Origin: Morchella semilibera
Taxonomy: Eukaryota; Ascomycota; Pezizomycetes; Pezizales; Morchellaceae
Assembly: GCA_009192285.1 (NCBI GenBank)
Contig: WBVU01000003.1
Location: forward strand, 124,001 to 188,000
Length of the DNA stretch: 64,000 nt
Direction: 5' to 3'
This document shows, piece by piece, positions 45,225 through 57,900 of the stretch. A model generated the notes under the pieces. It was not told the origin of the DNA. It searched no databases and saw only the letters and a list, made by a program, of their open reading frames with translations. Positions within the stretch are counted from its first letter, which is position 1; every line of letters begins with the position of its first letter. Made by a program: the position numbers and the translations under genes.

Positions 45225-45520
45225 TGTGGAATGTTAATCATGAAATATCACTCGATTCCTCTCGTAAGACGCTCTATTTATTTATTTATACTTTATATAT
45301 GCATGCAGCCCTTGGGCTATGGAAACCACCTCCTCTTTGAATTTTTCTCTTCTTGCCTCCACCGCCACCTTCAAAACAAAACAAGCAAAAACAAAGGAAA
45401 ATCAAACAAACTCAGACTCAATAACAACTTTCGCCTTTCTTCTTAAGCCTCCCCCCCCCCTCTCTCGCTCCCAACGCGCTCACTGTCTCGAGGCTCATCA
45501 TTCGTCGGGGGTCACGCTGC
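45225..45520. repeat. Dispersed CA-rich repeat, copy 2
   Basis: Same ordered blocks as 31298-31640: ATATATGCATGCAGCCCTTG then GGCTATGG, ACAAAGGAAAA, and TCTCGAGGCTCATCATTC. The copies are much diverged between blocks. Confidence 0.55.
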
Positions 45521-48019
45521 AAAATTGACTGCAGCAGTGGAATAAGCTCCTGTCATACCGCGTGTTAATATTAACAGGAGATTTCGGCAGTAATGGCATG
45601 AGACAGACCCTGCCACAATTGTTACAGTCAAGATATACTTTCCCAGGCGCGCACCTATAGTGTTCCCCATAAGCCTGTTCAAGACGAGCCTAGGGCACGG
45701 GCTTGTCTCGTCTCGTCTCGTGGGTGTTTTGGGCCCATTTGGGCTCGTTTTGTGGGCCCGGGCTCGCAATATTCGAGCCTGTTCGAGCCTTTTTACGAGT
45801 GTTACCACGTAATACAGCACCGAAAAACACAAATTCCAAAGTGATCTTTAGACACGTTTGCTATGCGATCTAACCTAATTTTGATGGAGATTCCAGATCT
45901 GCAATCCTCATTAGCGGTCGTTGAGATATGGCCAAGAACGGCTTGTGACGGTAATAACACGATTACTGGGAGTAATGAGATTTTAGAGAGGCCTTTGAGT
46001 ATCGGTGAAGACTCTATCTGGACCGCATTTTGATGAGGATTCTAAATCTTCAGCTCCCAAGAGCTCCAGATGCATGGCCGTGGAGATATAGCTATTTTTG
46101 TACATTATATTTGTACTTTTCATTGATCCACCTGTGGCAAGTTTCCGAAGTATCCTACAACTACATAAAGGTAAAGAGTAATGCATATAAAGAGTACAAA
46201 GCAAGTCCTATCAGTGCCTTCCTTCGATTCAATCCTCCTCCCAAGTCCCTGTCAAACCTTCGTGGTCTTCCTCAAGCTCCAATGTACTTAGCAAACCAAC
46301 CAACCAGTCAACCAGCCTGCCATCCCCGCGGAGAGAACTACCAGACCACTACCAAGCGACAAGAGTCTAGCAGCTCTTGCGAAATAAATAAATAACAAAT
46401 GCGCCCTTGCGGTAGAGAGAGGGGGCCGAGTGATAGTCTATGACCAGCTGTCCCTGCACACTCGCCACCGCCCCAGGTCAAAGTAACACCCACACGCTAA
46501 AGGCAGTACCCGCGCCCGCCCACGTACGAAATTCTATGGCCCGTGTGCAGCATAGTCAATAGCCCTTATGTAAGCGAATAATATAGCCCTCATATAGAAT
46601 GGAACAACCAGGCACCACGTATTAGTTAGTAGCGGCTTTCAAGTGATTGCTGCGACGGCTCTAGCTCTCCGAAGCAGTTAGCCTAGCTACATGTACTTAG
46701 TGTAGCAGCTGTCCACACCCTCCGGAAGCTGGCCGGCACTTTGCACGTACCCGGTACAGCTATATCAACAAGGGTCCTGCATCAGAGCCTTGTGGTCCAA
46801 GTCATGGAGTCGACCAGCGTTGCCTGTGGTTACAAAGTTCTGAATCCGCCCCTCGGGGGTTTGTTTTCAGGTTGCGGAGGGTGCCAAGTTGGGCTTGATT
46901 GCGTATTGGGAAGGGGCTCTCTCCTCTCTCTTCCTGTCCTCGTCACGCAACACTATTCTTCTGTCCTTGCTAAACATTATCTTTACCTACTCTGAACTCA
47001 GCAATCTACAGCAAAGGCGGAACACGAGGGTGCTGCGAACACGATACGAACCCAAACCCCAAGGAGGGGCGCCAGTTCTGGTTGGGGGGGGGGGGGGGTA
47101 ATGGCATGGTTAATACGTATACTCAGGCGCAGGTCGATAGACTGAGGCGGGAAGAGGATAGCCTAGCTGCCTGTCCTCCTCGGGAAGGATCTGGGGCGGG
47201 GTTGGGTGGTGTGTGCATGCATCAATCGGGGATGGTGTATTAGAGGGACAGCCATTAACATCGGTGTTGAGCGCGGTATTGGTTGGTTGTGTTTATCGGG
47301 GGAGGGTTTGGCCCTGCTTGTTTCCATTCGCTCTTGTCTTCGTATTGGTCCGGTTGGCTACTAGGCTGCTGCTAGGGTTAGGGTTCCTAACACCTACAGC
47401 GCACGGTCCAGGCTACGCGATCGATCGGCACCTGTGCTGAAAATCCGTGTCAGCGCCCGGGTGAAAGGCGCACCCCAGAGAAAGAAAAAAAGAAAAAAAG
47501 CTTAGCAGCGCAGTGATCAGCGCTGCGGTACCCGACCTATTTATGTATGGCCCCGGACCCTTGTCTCGGCAGCGAATATCCACGCGCCGGCTCTGATGCA
47601 GGGACGTTACACGTTACATCCATTGTTTGTGGCGGTTTGGGATGCGTTATGGGGTTTGAGAGAGAGAGGGACGGAGGAGAGGTCGGTCAGTCAGTGTCTA
47701 TAGATCTAGCTGGTTGATTGATGATGGGCGGAGGGTATATTCTAGTCTACTGAATTCGAACTGAATTAATTCTATGGCAGAGTAGCGTATTTTACATAGA
47801 GCAGATCAGCAGGGGCGATAGCGCCGGCGGTTGTGCGTCCAATCGGCAGATGCGGCACGTATGCACCCCTGACACCAGGCACAAGACTCGATTAATTTTA
47901 GGGTGCGGGTGATTACTCGTGATTGCGGTGCAAAAGATATATTCTATGGTCAATTATATTGTCGGTATGTCATTGGTCGATAGTGCCGTTCGTTCCATAA
48001 TTCATGTTATATGGGGCAG

Positions 48020-48080
48020 TCACTTTTCTTTCTGTCTCTTCCCCCCTTCTCTTCTACTTCTCTTCTACTTCTCTTTCACG
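48020..48080 (+). promoter_or_regulatory. Pyrimidine-rich tract upstream of the DUF3176-like gene
   Basis: A CT-rich stretch containing TTCTCTTCTACTTCTC repeats, ending about 55 nt before the start codon. Such tracts are common just upstream of transcription starts in filamentous ascomycetes. Confidence 0.4.
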
Positions 48081-48133
48081 GATTGATTCCCCAGTATAGT
48101 AATCATTGACACTCCCAGCAAGAGTCCAGCACC

Positions 48134-50126
48134 ATGCCCGCCCTACAAAACATCGCCGTCAGCATCTTCTTCAAACCCCCCACCCAAGGGCCCTCCCCCC
48201 CCGACGGCCCACCCCCCTCCTACAACGGCCTAACCTACGTCCCCCCCGCGCCCACCGCAGCACCCCAAAAGCCCCCACGCCCGCCACACCCCAACGCCCA
48301 CCTCCCGCGCCGCTTCCCCTGGCGCGCCGTCCTGCTCCAGTGCGCCGCTCTGGCGCTGAGCGCGCTCGCCCTGGCCATGACGGCCTTCGTGGTCTGGGTC
48401 TTTGACGGCAACCCGGCGCAGACGTTCCGCACGGACGTCGTGGCCGGGGTCTGGTCCCAGGCTGTTACGCTCAACACTGTTGTCGCGTGGCTGGCGGCCG
48501 TGGCGCGCACGGCCATGCTCCTCCCCGTCATGGAGTGCGTGGGGCAGCTCAAGTGGGTCGTGTTTGGGCGCGGGTACCGCAGGGTGTCGGATCTGGACTA
48601 TGTGGACTGGGCGGCGAGGGATCTGTTTGGCGCCGTTGGGTGGATCTTCAAGTTCCGGAGGGGGTGTGTTTACTTGCTTGGATGGATCTTGTAGAACGCA
48701 TGCTGATATATCGTATAGGCTCCTGATCCACTTTGGCGCCGCCCTGATGATCGTCTCCATCGGCATCGACCCGCTGCTGCAGCAAACACTCAGCTACGAC
48801 CTCCGCTCCGTGCCCGACAGCACCCAGCCCGCCCTCCTCTCCTCGAACCCATCCTACACCCCCACGCGCGGCTTCTCACGGGGCCTTCTCCTCGCGACGC
48901 CGCGCGCCCTCCTCTGGGGCGCCACCTCCTCCGTCCTCGGCACCCCCGTGACAACAGCGCACTCCTGCCCCTCCGGAAACTGCACCTTCCCCGCCGCAAC
49001 CTCCGTGGGCGTCTGCAGCACCTGCACCGACATCACCGCATCCCTCGCGCGCAACTGCACCGCCCTCTCGCCCACGAACCGCTTCTGCCAGTCCGGCGAC
49101 TGCTTCGAGTCCGGCCAGCTCTGCACATACTCCTACAACTCCACCACCGTCGGCGGCGGGACCACATTCCTGGCCGTCGCAGCCGCAGGCACAAACTCGT
49201 CCACCCGCGACAGCGCAACAGGCACCGTCACCATCCCCGCGCAGCGCATCGCCATCACAGCGCTCTACATCCAGCCCTCGGGCGCCGGAAACGCCACGCA
49301 GGACCTCCCCATGGGGCCCGGCTACGTCTCCCCCGGCGGCGCGCACGTCGCACGCGGATACACCTGCGCGCTCTCGTTCTGCGAGCAGAGCTACACAGCC
49401 GCCGTGCGAAGCGGGAGCTACAGCGAGACCCTCCACGCCTCCTCCGCCCTCGACGAGTTCGTGGTCCCCGTCCCCGCCGGCCTTTCGGGGATCACGGACG
49501 CGCTGCTGAACCAGCCGCTGGCCGTGGCGCCCAGCGGCGCCACAAACGTCTCCCTGGCGGCGCTGTTCGCAATGGGCAGCGGGCTCCCCGTGAGCCTCAC
49601 CGGGAACGCCACGGTCCCCGTGGGGCGGCCGCGCCCCGGCGACATCTCCGACTTCCACCGCGCGCTGTATGTCGACCTTCTCAGCACGGACTTTGGCGCC
49701 GCGATGGCGCGCATGGCGGCGAGCATGTCGGCCGCGGTGAGGAACGAGGGCGCCGGCGTCAACGGGACTACGTACGTGCTCGAGAGCTACACGCGGGCGC
49801 GGTGGGCGTGGTTTGCGTTCCCGGCGGCGCTGTGGGCGCTTACGGCGCTGCTGGTGGCGTCCGTGGTGGCGCAGACGTGGAGGGACCGCGGCGGGTGGCT
49901 GGGGAATAGTGTTTCTGCGGTGTTGGCGGTGGGCGTGGAGGAGGAGGTGCGGCGGCGGGTGGACGCGGGCGGGGCGGTGGTTAAGAGGGATCCGATGGCG
50001 GGGGGGCTCGGCGCATGGAGGGATGCGATGGGTGTTAGGAGGGTGGTGGATGAGCTCGAGATGAGGACGGAGATTGTGCAGGAGGGGGGCGTGCTGGCTA
50101 TGAGGTTGAAGGAGAAGGTGCGGTAG
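48134..50126 (+). CDS. DUF3176-type fungal membrane protein (645 aa, two exons)
   Basis: Exons 48134-48663 and 48719-50126, with a 55-nt intron (donor GTGTGT, acceptor GTATAG) and closing phase. A Pro-rich cytosolic start is followed by two or three membrane segments (LLQCAALALSALALAMTAFVV; a second near AVTLNTVVAWLAAVARTAML; LIHFGAALMIVSIGI then DPLLQQ). A large Cys-rich, probably extracellular region follows, containing SCPSGNCTFPAATSVGVCSTC and many N-x-S/T sites, and a final membrane helix (FAFPAALWALTALLVASVVA) precedes a charged tail. The DPxxQQ and CPxGNCTF motifs are hallmarks of the fungal DUF3176 family, whose function is unknown. Very GC-rich; each exon runs from C-rich to G-rich. 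Confidence 0.9.
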
Positions 50127-53100
50127 GGGGTGGTTTGGGTTGGTTGTTTCTTGTAGAGTAGTTTTGGTTGTTTTTATGCCTGGCGCGTTTTAGTTAGTTA
50201 GTTTTATAGGGACTTTTGACGGTAATTGACGATTTAAGATCAAGGTATTTAGTCCCTAACTTATCCACTTCCCTGACGTCCGATCATGGCCCATCACTCG
50301 GGCCCACCACAGCCCGAACAGACCAACCTGCTGTCGATATGAAAAAGAACACCCCAGAGACTGTGGCTACGCAGTATATGAGGTGCTTGTGGCCGGTACA
50401 TGTACATACTATGAGCCTGGCCGAGCCGGGGGCTAGAGACTTGTGACTGGGGGGTGGTTGTATCATCTGCATCTGGACGTCTCCTGTCCGCCGAGTAGTG
50501 ATACCGGCCCACCGTACGGGCCGTGGCTGATGACCCCAGCTGCGCTGCGCGGGGCGGGATGGTGTACTGGGGGTATGGAGTGTGCGCTTGCCTAAGCGAT
50601 GTTCGGTCATGGGTTATCACTCGCTGTGTCGAGTGCGTTATTCCACCCGCGGCGGGTGGGTGCAGCGTGGTGTGGTGGACGCCATCCCGGCCTGCGACTA
50701 CACCTGTCGCGTGTAGGCTTGGCTAGCACCCGTCGCAAGTGTCTCCTGTAAAAGTACGGAGCACCCTCTCGAGGGCCACACTCACTCGCTACCGGACATA
50801 GTAACGGTCTGACTTCAGCGTACGAACCAGTTGCTCTTTCGCCGATCATGAGATGTCACTCGGGCGTGGCAATGTTATATCCCGGTTCTATTCTTGGGTT
50901 GCTGGCTCTCTGTGGCCGAAGGGGTCGGTGGGGTTTTGGTTCGTGGGTAAGGACTTGTGTAATCTAGTACTGTGCTGGACCATGCGATCTACATCTAGCT
51001 GCTATCAGGCCGGCTTATGGTCATGTACCCACCCGTCCGGGTCTTCTCAAACATACATACTAGTCCCAACTACTCTCAACGGAGCAGCCGTGGGGCGGGG
51101 CATGCAAGCGCCAAAGAGCAAAGCGCAGCATAGCGCAGCAGAAGCCATAACCATAACCTGACCGGAGTGGGGGGGTGTTTCTAGCTCGAACCTCTTTTAC
51201 TAGGAGTTTGTTCCATACGTGGGATTTCATTTTTTCTTTTGGCAGACGCGGTGGGAGGGCTGGCGTGGCATCCGTACTTGGGTCTGGGTTGTAGAGTCTG
51301 GCTGCCTACATGGCCATCACCGGCGGAGAGACGGAGTGCGCATGAACCGGGGGGGGGGGGGGGTAGGCCAAACTACAGCTCCCGTTAGACCCTGCATGGG
51401 CGATCGATAAGGAGTTGGGGGCGTGAGGGAAGACCCAGTCGCGGAAGGCGGTGCAGGATATTCTTGGCGATACTTTCGCCCGGCTTCCATCCATTCTATC
51501 CACCCTTGGCTGTCTGCACCACCACCACCGCCACCCCACCAACGACCCACGACCGCGGCCGGCGATGCGTCAAGAAGACCCTGTGCGCCGCATTGGTTAG
51601 TCCGTGTATGATAACACCAGAAGGATAGCGCTGCACAAGCGGTCCACTGTCGCACGCATACCGATTTCTAGCTCCGGACCCCCCCCGATAAACGCCCAAG
51701 GCTCATAACGCCAGACCTAAGCGGGCTTTGGCACAGCCACTCAGCTCACATACACTTTTCCGCACCCATGGGACTTGAGTTCCCGGTCATAGTCCATCAC
51801 TCGGGGTCATGAGTCATCACTCGAATGGCTTGGCACCACTAGGGTATTCAGACAGCATGGTTCGATTGATTGCTAGGTGGGAATATATGTGGGCGGGTAT
51901 GACAATGCACATGCCAGCTTCAATACAAACATACCCAGAGGAGCCTCCCGCGGGCCGGCAAAGCGCGCCCCAGCAAGCCGATAAACGCGGACAGAAAGAA
52001 AGCTACCTCGTCTGGAAGGTGAGGGCCAACAGGCTCATTGCGTTACTCGGATACCAAGAAGGAGCCTGCGGGATTGCCCGGGGAGCAAGGGGCTGTAACA
52101 TGAGACCGATAGTCTACCGGCCGGGGAGCAGCGATACAACTAGTGATTGGATGTCCGGCTACCGGTAGAGCAGGCCCGGCAGTATATATCTAAGTGTTTG
52201 AAAGTGTACCCAACATGAGGACCCGACGGAGAAAGGAGCCGGGAGCCGTCTGTCATTCTGGGCGGAAAAATAGCAGTGATACCAATGTAGACTCCTGGTT
52301 CTTGAATACGAGGTATTAATCTATAGTGCTTACGGTAAAGCGCTTCTGCTATGTACATCTCCGTTGCGGACGGTTTGGACAAGCATTTGGCTTTCAGCCG
52401 TGGTAGTGCGATGGCTAGCACATATAACTACCAGTCCTAAGATGGTGTTCAAGTCCCTCAAACAGCGCCCATTATTGGGTATCTATCCTGAGCGGTACTC
52501 AATGTTCTGTCTCGTTTTGTTACACGGGTACTCCAAGAGGCACGAGCGCTAGCTGTACCTGCCGGCCGGAGCCAAACGTGGTCTTTCTTCAGCAGTACAG
52601 GGATCCGGACCAGATCAGTTGCTTACGAACTATAGTAGTACTACCACAATAGCCCTTGACTAAGGACAGCGCCAACTATTTGCATCGTTACTGGGGACGG
52701 AAGGGAATGTACCAGGTGTGGCAGCAGCAAGAGTCAAGGTTATCACTGACTATATGCATGTCCTGGCCACACTTGGCTTTCTGAGCACCTAGCTATCCCC
52801 GGTCTAGATATACGTGCCTTAGTGGTGGTTTATATACAGAAGGGGCCAAAAGTTCCAGGATACACCCACATAGAAGCTCTGCCATCCCTCCCCTAGTTAT
52901 CTTGGTGGCTTGTGTTAACGATAATTTGAATTAGCGAATCAAATAAATGGAAAACAACTTGAAACTAGTGAATTATGCACCGAGTGATAGTTCGTGATGA
53001 ATACCCAGTGCGACCGTGATGCACATACAGCGACCGAACTATGCCCAGCAAGAGCTGTATATGCAAGATCTAGTAATAAACACCAGATCTGAGCACCATT

Positions 53101-54402
53101 GTGCCTCAAGAACCTCGCTATTCTGCTCCTTCCAATCATTGTCCATCACTCGGATTATGGCCTTGGCAGCTAAACTATACGCGTAACGCGGGAAAGATAA
53201 ATTAGTGGACAAGAGCTCAGAAGTAAAATATATGAGTAGTTTTTGGGTGTCTAAGCCTCCTTGGGTGCCATTGTATCGCTTCCCTGGGCCACCACTAATG
53301 TGTGCTGGCAGCTCTTTGCATGCGTTTAGCGGGAGATATGTGTCTCAATAATGATATATTGCTGTCATAGCTCAGATTCACATCCCCATGTATGGGACTT
53401 TGAGTCTATCGAACCGTTGTCATCCGGGAGCAATAGGATTAAACAAAGTACCAGTAAATATAATATATCAGTACCTGTAACACGACAAAGACCATACAGG
53501 TTTGGACTACTTTGAGATTTAGTATCACGCAGGAGGTCAGACCCGGTCCTACTTAAGAGTTAGTAGCGGTCTTACAAGTCCGTTACAGCGGGTTACACTA
53601 GGTATTACTAACGGGAAGGGTTCCACCCATTAAATTGGGGCAGACTCGGCCGGATCACCATGATACTCGGGATGGTAAACTCTAGCCCAGAGGAGTGCAG
53701 GATTCTAATTCTCACTATAGGATTCAGTTACAGCTGGAGGAGTCGGATATTCTGTTATAGGCAGGCCGAGTATGTGATGCCAGTTGGTAATACAGCTATA
53801 TAGGAGCTTGCTGTTGGACGGGCCAATTGTAACATTAGATGAAAGGTGGTATCGTCTGGAAGGTTCCATCCACATGTTTTTTATCGTATTTAATAACGTG
53901 TGCAGTCATCCCGGAGGGTGCCTCTAGGGCTTTGGTTGGCCGGTGCGGGCGGGTGCGGGTACCCAGATGTGGTCGTTAACTACTGGTAGGGTTAATTGAT
54001 ATTAAGTGGGGGAGGGGAGGTAGGTGAATAGATATTAGTATATTTCTTGGAGCGCAGAAAGAGGTTTCGGACGAATATATGGAGGAGAAAGATTGATTCG
54101 ATGCATCACTGGAGTGTATTGGAGCCTCATTCATCTGGCATTCCTGGGATGGAAGGTCTTGGGACGAGGGGTCATTTTCCGCAAGGCTTTGGCCAGGTAT
54201 TCTTAAATACACGGTACTGGTCGCGCGCTATAACATAAATGGTTAGATAGACCTCACACACTCAACGGCACCCCCCAACATCCCTCCACTTTTCATCTCT
54301 ATGCCTTCCTCCGCTTTTCATTTGGCTACACTCTTTACCTCCCCTCATCCATCATTCGTACTCATCCCACCCATATCACCTATCTCAATCCTGCATCTCA
54401 CA
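50127..54402. other. Gene-poor interval with a motif cluster
   Basis: 4.3 kb without a supported gene. Its main feature is seven copies of the 17-nt ATCACTCG motif between 50284 and 53152, two of them in tandem. Also a 16-base G run near 51349. Confidence 0.6.
50284..53152. repeat. Cluster of seven TCAYNNNNYATCACTCG motifs
   Basis: Copies at 50284-50300, 50607-50623, 50846-50862, 51787-51803, 51807-51823, 53136-53152 (+) and 52981-52997 (-). Each has TCAT or TCAC, a 5-nt variable gap, then ATCACTCG (GTCACTCG once), usually followed by G. Flanks are unrelated, so this is not part of a longer repeat. Confidence 0.7.
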
Positions 54403-54906
54403 ATGACTAGAGCCAGTGGAAATAGGCAGAGTCAAGTCAAAGCCAGGCAAGCTGAGGGTGCTCTGCCGATGTCATCCACCAAAGCCTCGATAGAGGGGGC
54501 GGAGGCAGCCCAAAAGATTGTGATGCCAAAAGATGGAGAGAAAGCTGGGACCAAAAAGGTAGCAGTTGTGAGGCACATCCATTATGCCAATACACTGAAC
54601 CTGGTAAAGGTCAAGGTATACGGTGAGCGTTCAAATGGACGTTATCCTTACCGTACACTCTGGTGCCCTGGCTGCGATGCCGCTTCCATCAAGAAGGAGA
54701 TGTTGGAAGTACTCGAACAAGATTCCACCATTTTCAACAGGCTTGGCAGTACCTATCTTCTCCAGGTTGGTGGGGACAGGAGGAAGTATGATGTAACCCA
54801 GGATTTTGATGTCAAAATCCTTATAGATTTGATCTCGTCCAAGGTCAAATACGGCGGAAAGATTTACTTGAGAATTGTTTCTAGCTCTTCTTTGGTGAGC
54901 CCATGA
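54403..54906 (+). CDS. Unrecognised 167-aa protein
   Basis: Single open frame to the stop at 54906. ATG 54403 (MTRASGNRQSQ) is preferred over the upstream in-frame ATG 54301 because the earlier stretch is Pro/Ser/hydrophobic in a way typical of untranslated CT-rich leader. The first ~65 residues are Lys/Ala-rich and polar. The rest looks like a compact alpha/beta domain: VVRHIHYANTLNLVKVKVYG, a CPGCD pair, EMLEVLEQDSTIFNRL, TYLLQVGGDRRKYDV, then GGKIYLRIV. The strand-helix-strand order recalls ubiquitin-like or PB1-like folds, but that is a guess. Isolated: the nearest genes are more than 4 kb away. Confidence 0.6.
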   Translation: MTRASGNRQSQVKARQAEGALPMSSTKASIEGAEAAQKIVMPKDGEKAGTKKVAVVRHIHYANTLNLVKVKVYGERSNGRYPYRTLWCPGCDAASIKKEMLEVLEQDSTIFNRLGSTYLLQVGGDRRKYDVTQDFDVKILIDLISSKVKYGGKIYLRIVSSSSLVSP

Positions 54907-57900
54907 ACCAAAGTTGTTTTGAGTCTGCTAATAAAGGTGATGTAGTGGGTCATTTTTGCTCGCTTTGCATTCATGATTGCTGTCAACGTTTTGATTTACT
55001 ATAATCTGACCGAACAGGTTCGCTTAAAGTTGGCTTCGATGTTCGTTGGTAAGCAGGCTTCTACCCCAGTTAGACTTTAATCGTTCTAAACCGCCATTAG
55101 GGGTCTTTCTGGCCAGATTATTTGTTGCCCCATTGGAGGCATATCTTTTCCCAAAGATGTACTAGGGGAAGACCAGAAGTGTCGAAGAAATCTCAAACAG
55201 ACAACCGAGAAACATCTTCTAGAAACCATCATCGCCAAAGTTTGTTATACTATTAATCGCTTTACCGCGAGTCTTATCCTATCTTTCATTTGTGCATACC
55301 CGTGCTATATGAAAGCCAGAACTGCGGAACCCCTATAAGCTTAAGGCATTGAGATGACTCGTGTTACAGTTTTATCAAAAAGCAGAGTGACTTTATTTGT
55401 TGGTATGTAGTATAATAATGGGCGTTTTCATTGTCGCTAACCACAATCTCTGCGTAAAATAGCTCCCTCCGCATCTTAGGAGAATTCTTTTTGCTGTAGC
55501 AGAAGGCACCTTCACGCAAGGACAAACAAAAAACCAATTTACTCCCACACACAGGAAGGGTTTCAACCCTCACAATGTTTAAGCGGGACCGTTTATCGGA
55601 GGGAGGGCTTTTTATAATCTTAACGCAACTTTCAACTATCCCACTGTAGTGATAAAACTACAGTTTTCCACCGCTCAACAGCGACACTAAGTCCAAAAAA
55701 TAGTCGTGATTGAGATGCACACATCAGTATAAGAATTTATCATACTCAGAGGTTACTGCTACATTGGGGTCAAGACTCTCAAAAACCATTGTGAGACCTA
55801 AAAACTGTTTTCTAAAAGCTCTAGCTGTATGACATTTTTCTTGGTAATATTGATACGGGCCAGAATCACTCTCCCATGTGTTTGGGCGCAAACTCAAACT
55901 GTTTTCCATGTCTTCGCTTGTTGCCGGTTTTCACCACTTATTAGCGTGGAGATATTCAACAGGCTAGCTATGATTGGGGCTGTCACACTGCCAAAGAGAA
56001 CAAATCTGCTCCAAGCAAGAAAGGATCTGCTGAAGGACGGGTGACAAGCGTGACAGAATCAAGTTTTCGCCCACTTGAGGTAGATTTGCAAGGTCCTGAA
56101 AACAGACGGAGACATTTGGGCTGTGCTAACTGGGCTTTTCCTAGCGTACACGTTTCTGAACTGCACTTTCCCCAACGGGCCCTTGTCTGAAAAAGCCCGT
56201 GTTTCTTCTTCCGTTGTATGATGCCGGGAACCACCGAATACATGTACTCCGCGTTACTCTCGGACCCAGTCCTGACCCGTGAGCTTCAGCTCCGTTCATC
56301 AGTCACGTTTGCCACATCTAGCTACTTCAGCTAATCCGATTCATTCTCTATCTCTTCTGCCAGCGTTACAGTCGTAGTCTCAGCTAGCATAATGTATAAC
56401 AACGCGGCGACTGGTGCGAGAAACTGTAAACCGCTGAAACAGATCGACGAAAAATATGGCATGATACTCGACATCAGGAAAGACATGTATGCATGCATAG
56501 GTTTCAATTTGAGCGCTCTTCTTAGTTTGGGGGTATGGCAGCGGAGGGCATGGCAGAGTTTACTCTCACTCATAGGTTCTTCGGCATCTGTGACAGAGAT
56601 TTCCGTCAGGGACCTGGATTGCCTTTGAAGGCGTCTATTACGGGTGGGAACTTCTGGGGCGAACCGGAAATTCGAACACGAGTGAGAGCCAAACCACCCC
56701 GACCCAGCCCACGGCATTTTTACGACGGCTATAAATACTGAGCGTGTCCCGGCAATTGCAAGTCAAGTCAACCAACCACTCAAAGGCCTTTCCGGTTCGT
56801 CGGGATTTTGTAGGTGGCGAGAGTTAAATGTAGCTTAGAGTCTGTCGCCCCCAACAGTCTTGGCGATAGTTATTTGCGAGCCGTTCCGCCAAACCTTCTA
56901 TCTACACAAGGTCCTATCCGGCTGCAAGAGTTGCCCATCCAATTTTCGTCCTCTTTTAGTTCTGGTGAGTTGAAATTAGTATGATTTGACCGCGACACCA
57001 ACTCCAAAAATCCAGGGAAAAATAAACAAGGACTTGATCTAGACTCCTTACGCCCAATTTACTTTGGGATGTCTTCTAGGGAAGGGGCAACCATTCTGCG
57101 GATTACGCACATATATAAGAAACAATAAACACCTTTTTGGGAATTCTGAATTCGAAGTTCCTTCGAGTGCGCGTGCCACAGCAAGCTAGTTCGCACTGTT
57201 CGCGCACTGTGATTGATGAGTAGATCCTAGGTCTGACTCATGACACCTACTCAATCATTAAGTCTTACCCTGCGCGTTTGCGTGCATACTTATGTTTGCT
57301 TTTTCAGTATATTCCAAATCCGTCTCTTCTCGATATTTGTTGACTTGTTCGTTTTTCTGTGCACTCACACGCTTTGGGACCGAAACCTGGCCTGTTGTAT
57401 GGAATTGGGGCAAGATATTGAAGGTCTGTTCCTGTTTTTTTTTTTTCCCCTACACCCCTCCTTCTTCTTTTTCTTGGTTCCTCGCCCCCCAGGGTCTCCT
57501 CGCCATCTTTTTCTCTTTTTTTATTGATCATGGTCACAAAGTCCTCTAATAGTAACGAATAAGCGCCCCACGCCTTCCTACGTAGTCTTAGAAGCCCCGA
57601 GACCTAGAGTAAGTCACAGGGCTAAAATAGATTAAATTGAGGGCCTGAAATCCTTCGTAAAAAACGGTCAATTATAGAAAATATCAAGCTTACTTTGGAT
57701 ACTACTTGTTGCCTTTCGGAAGTCTCTAGACTTCGATCTTGCGGGATTTTAAAAGGGTTTTAATTTGAGACATTTGGCCCAAACTGCTGGGTCGGCTGTC
57801 AGCACTCGTGCCAAGCACTAATTCTAAATCTCAATGTCACCCTAGATCTCAACGGCCTGAAGCTTAGTCTCAATTCCTCTACCGCATCGTTCTCTCTCTC

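Larger units (their letters stand above)
43165..48133. other. Gene-poor interval
   Basis: 5 kb with no supported gene. Contains the second copy of the CA-rich dispersed repeat (45225-45520), four 17-nt ATCACTCG motifs (43915, 44926, 45238, 46427), a Gly/Arg-coding-like CTCGT-rich stretch near 45700-45790 that is only low complexity, and a long G run near 47083-47098. Confidence 0.6.

Noticed and set aside
45690-45790. GAGCCTGTTCGAGCC / CTCGT repeats
   Set aside because: Looked like an element end, but is only low-complexity direct repetition with no matching partner.
48876-49658. A 260-codon minus-strand frame inside the DUF3176-like gene
   Set aside because: Gly/Ala/Val-rich antisense shadow of a GC-rich gene; no recognisable features.
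56331-56717. A 128-codon minus-strand frame with a hydrophobic tail
   Set aside because: No family resemblance, and codon composition resembles surrounding noncoding DNA.
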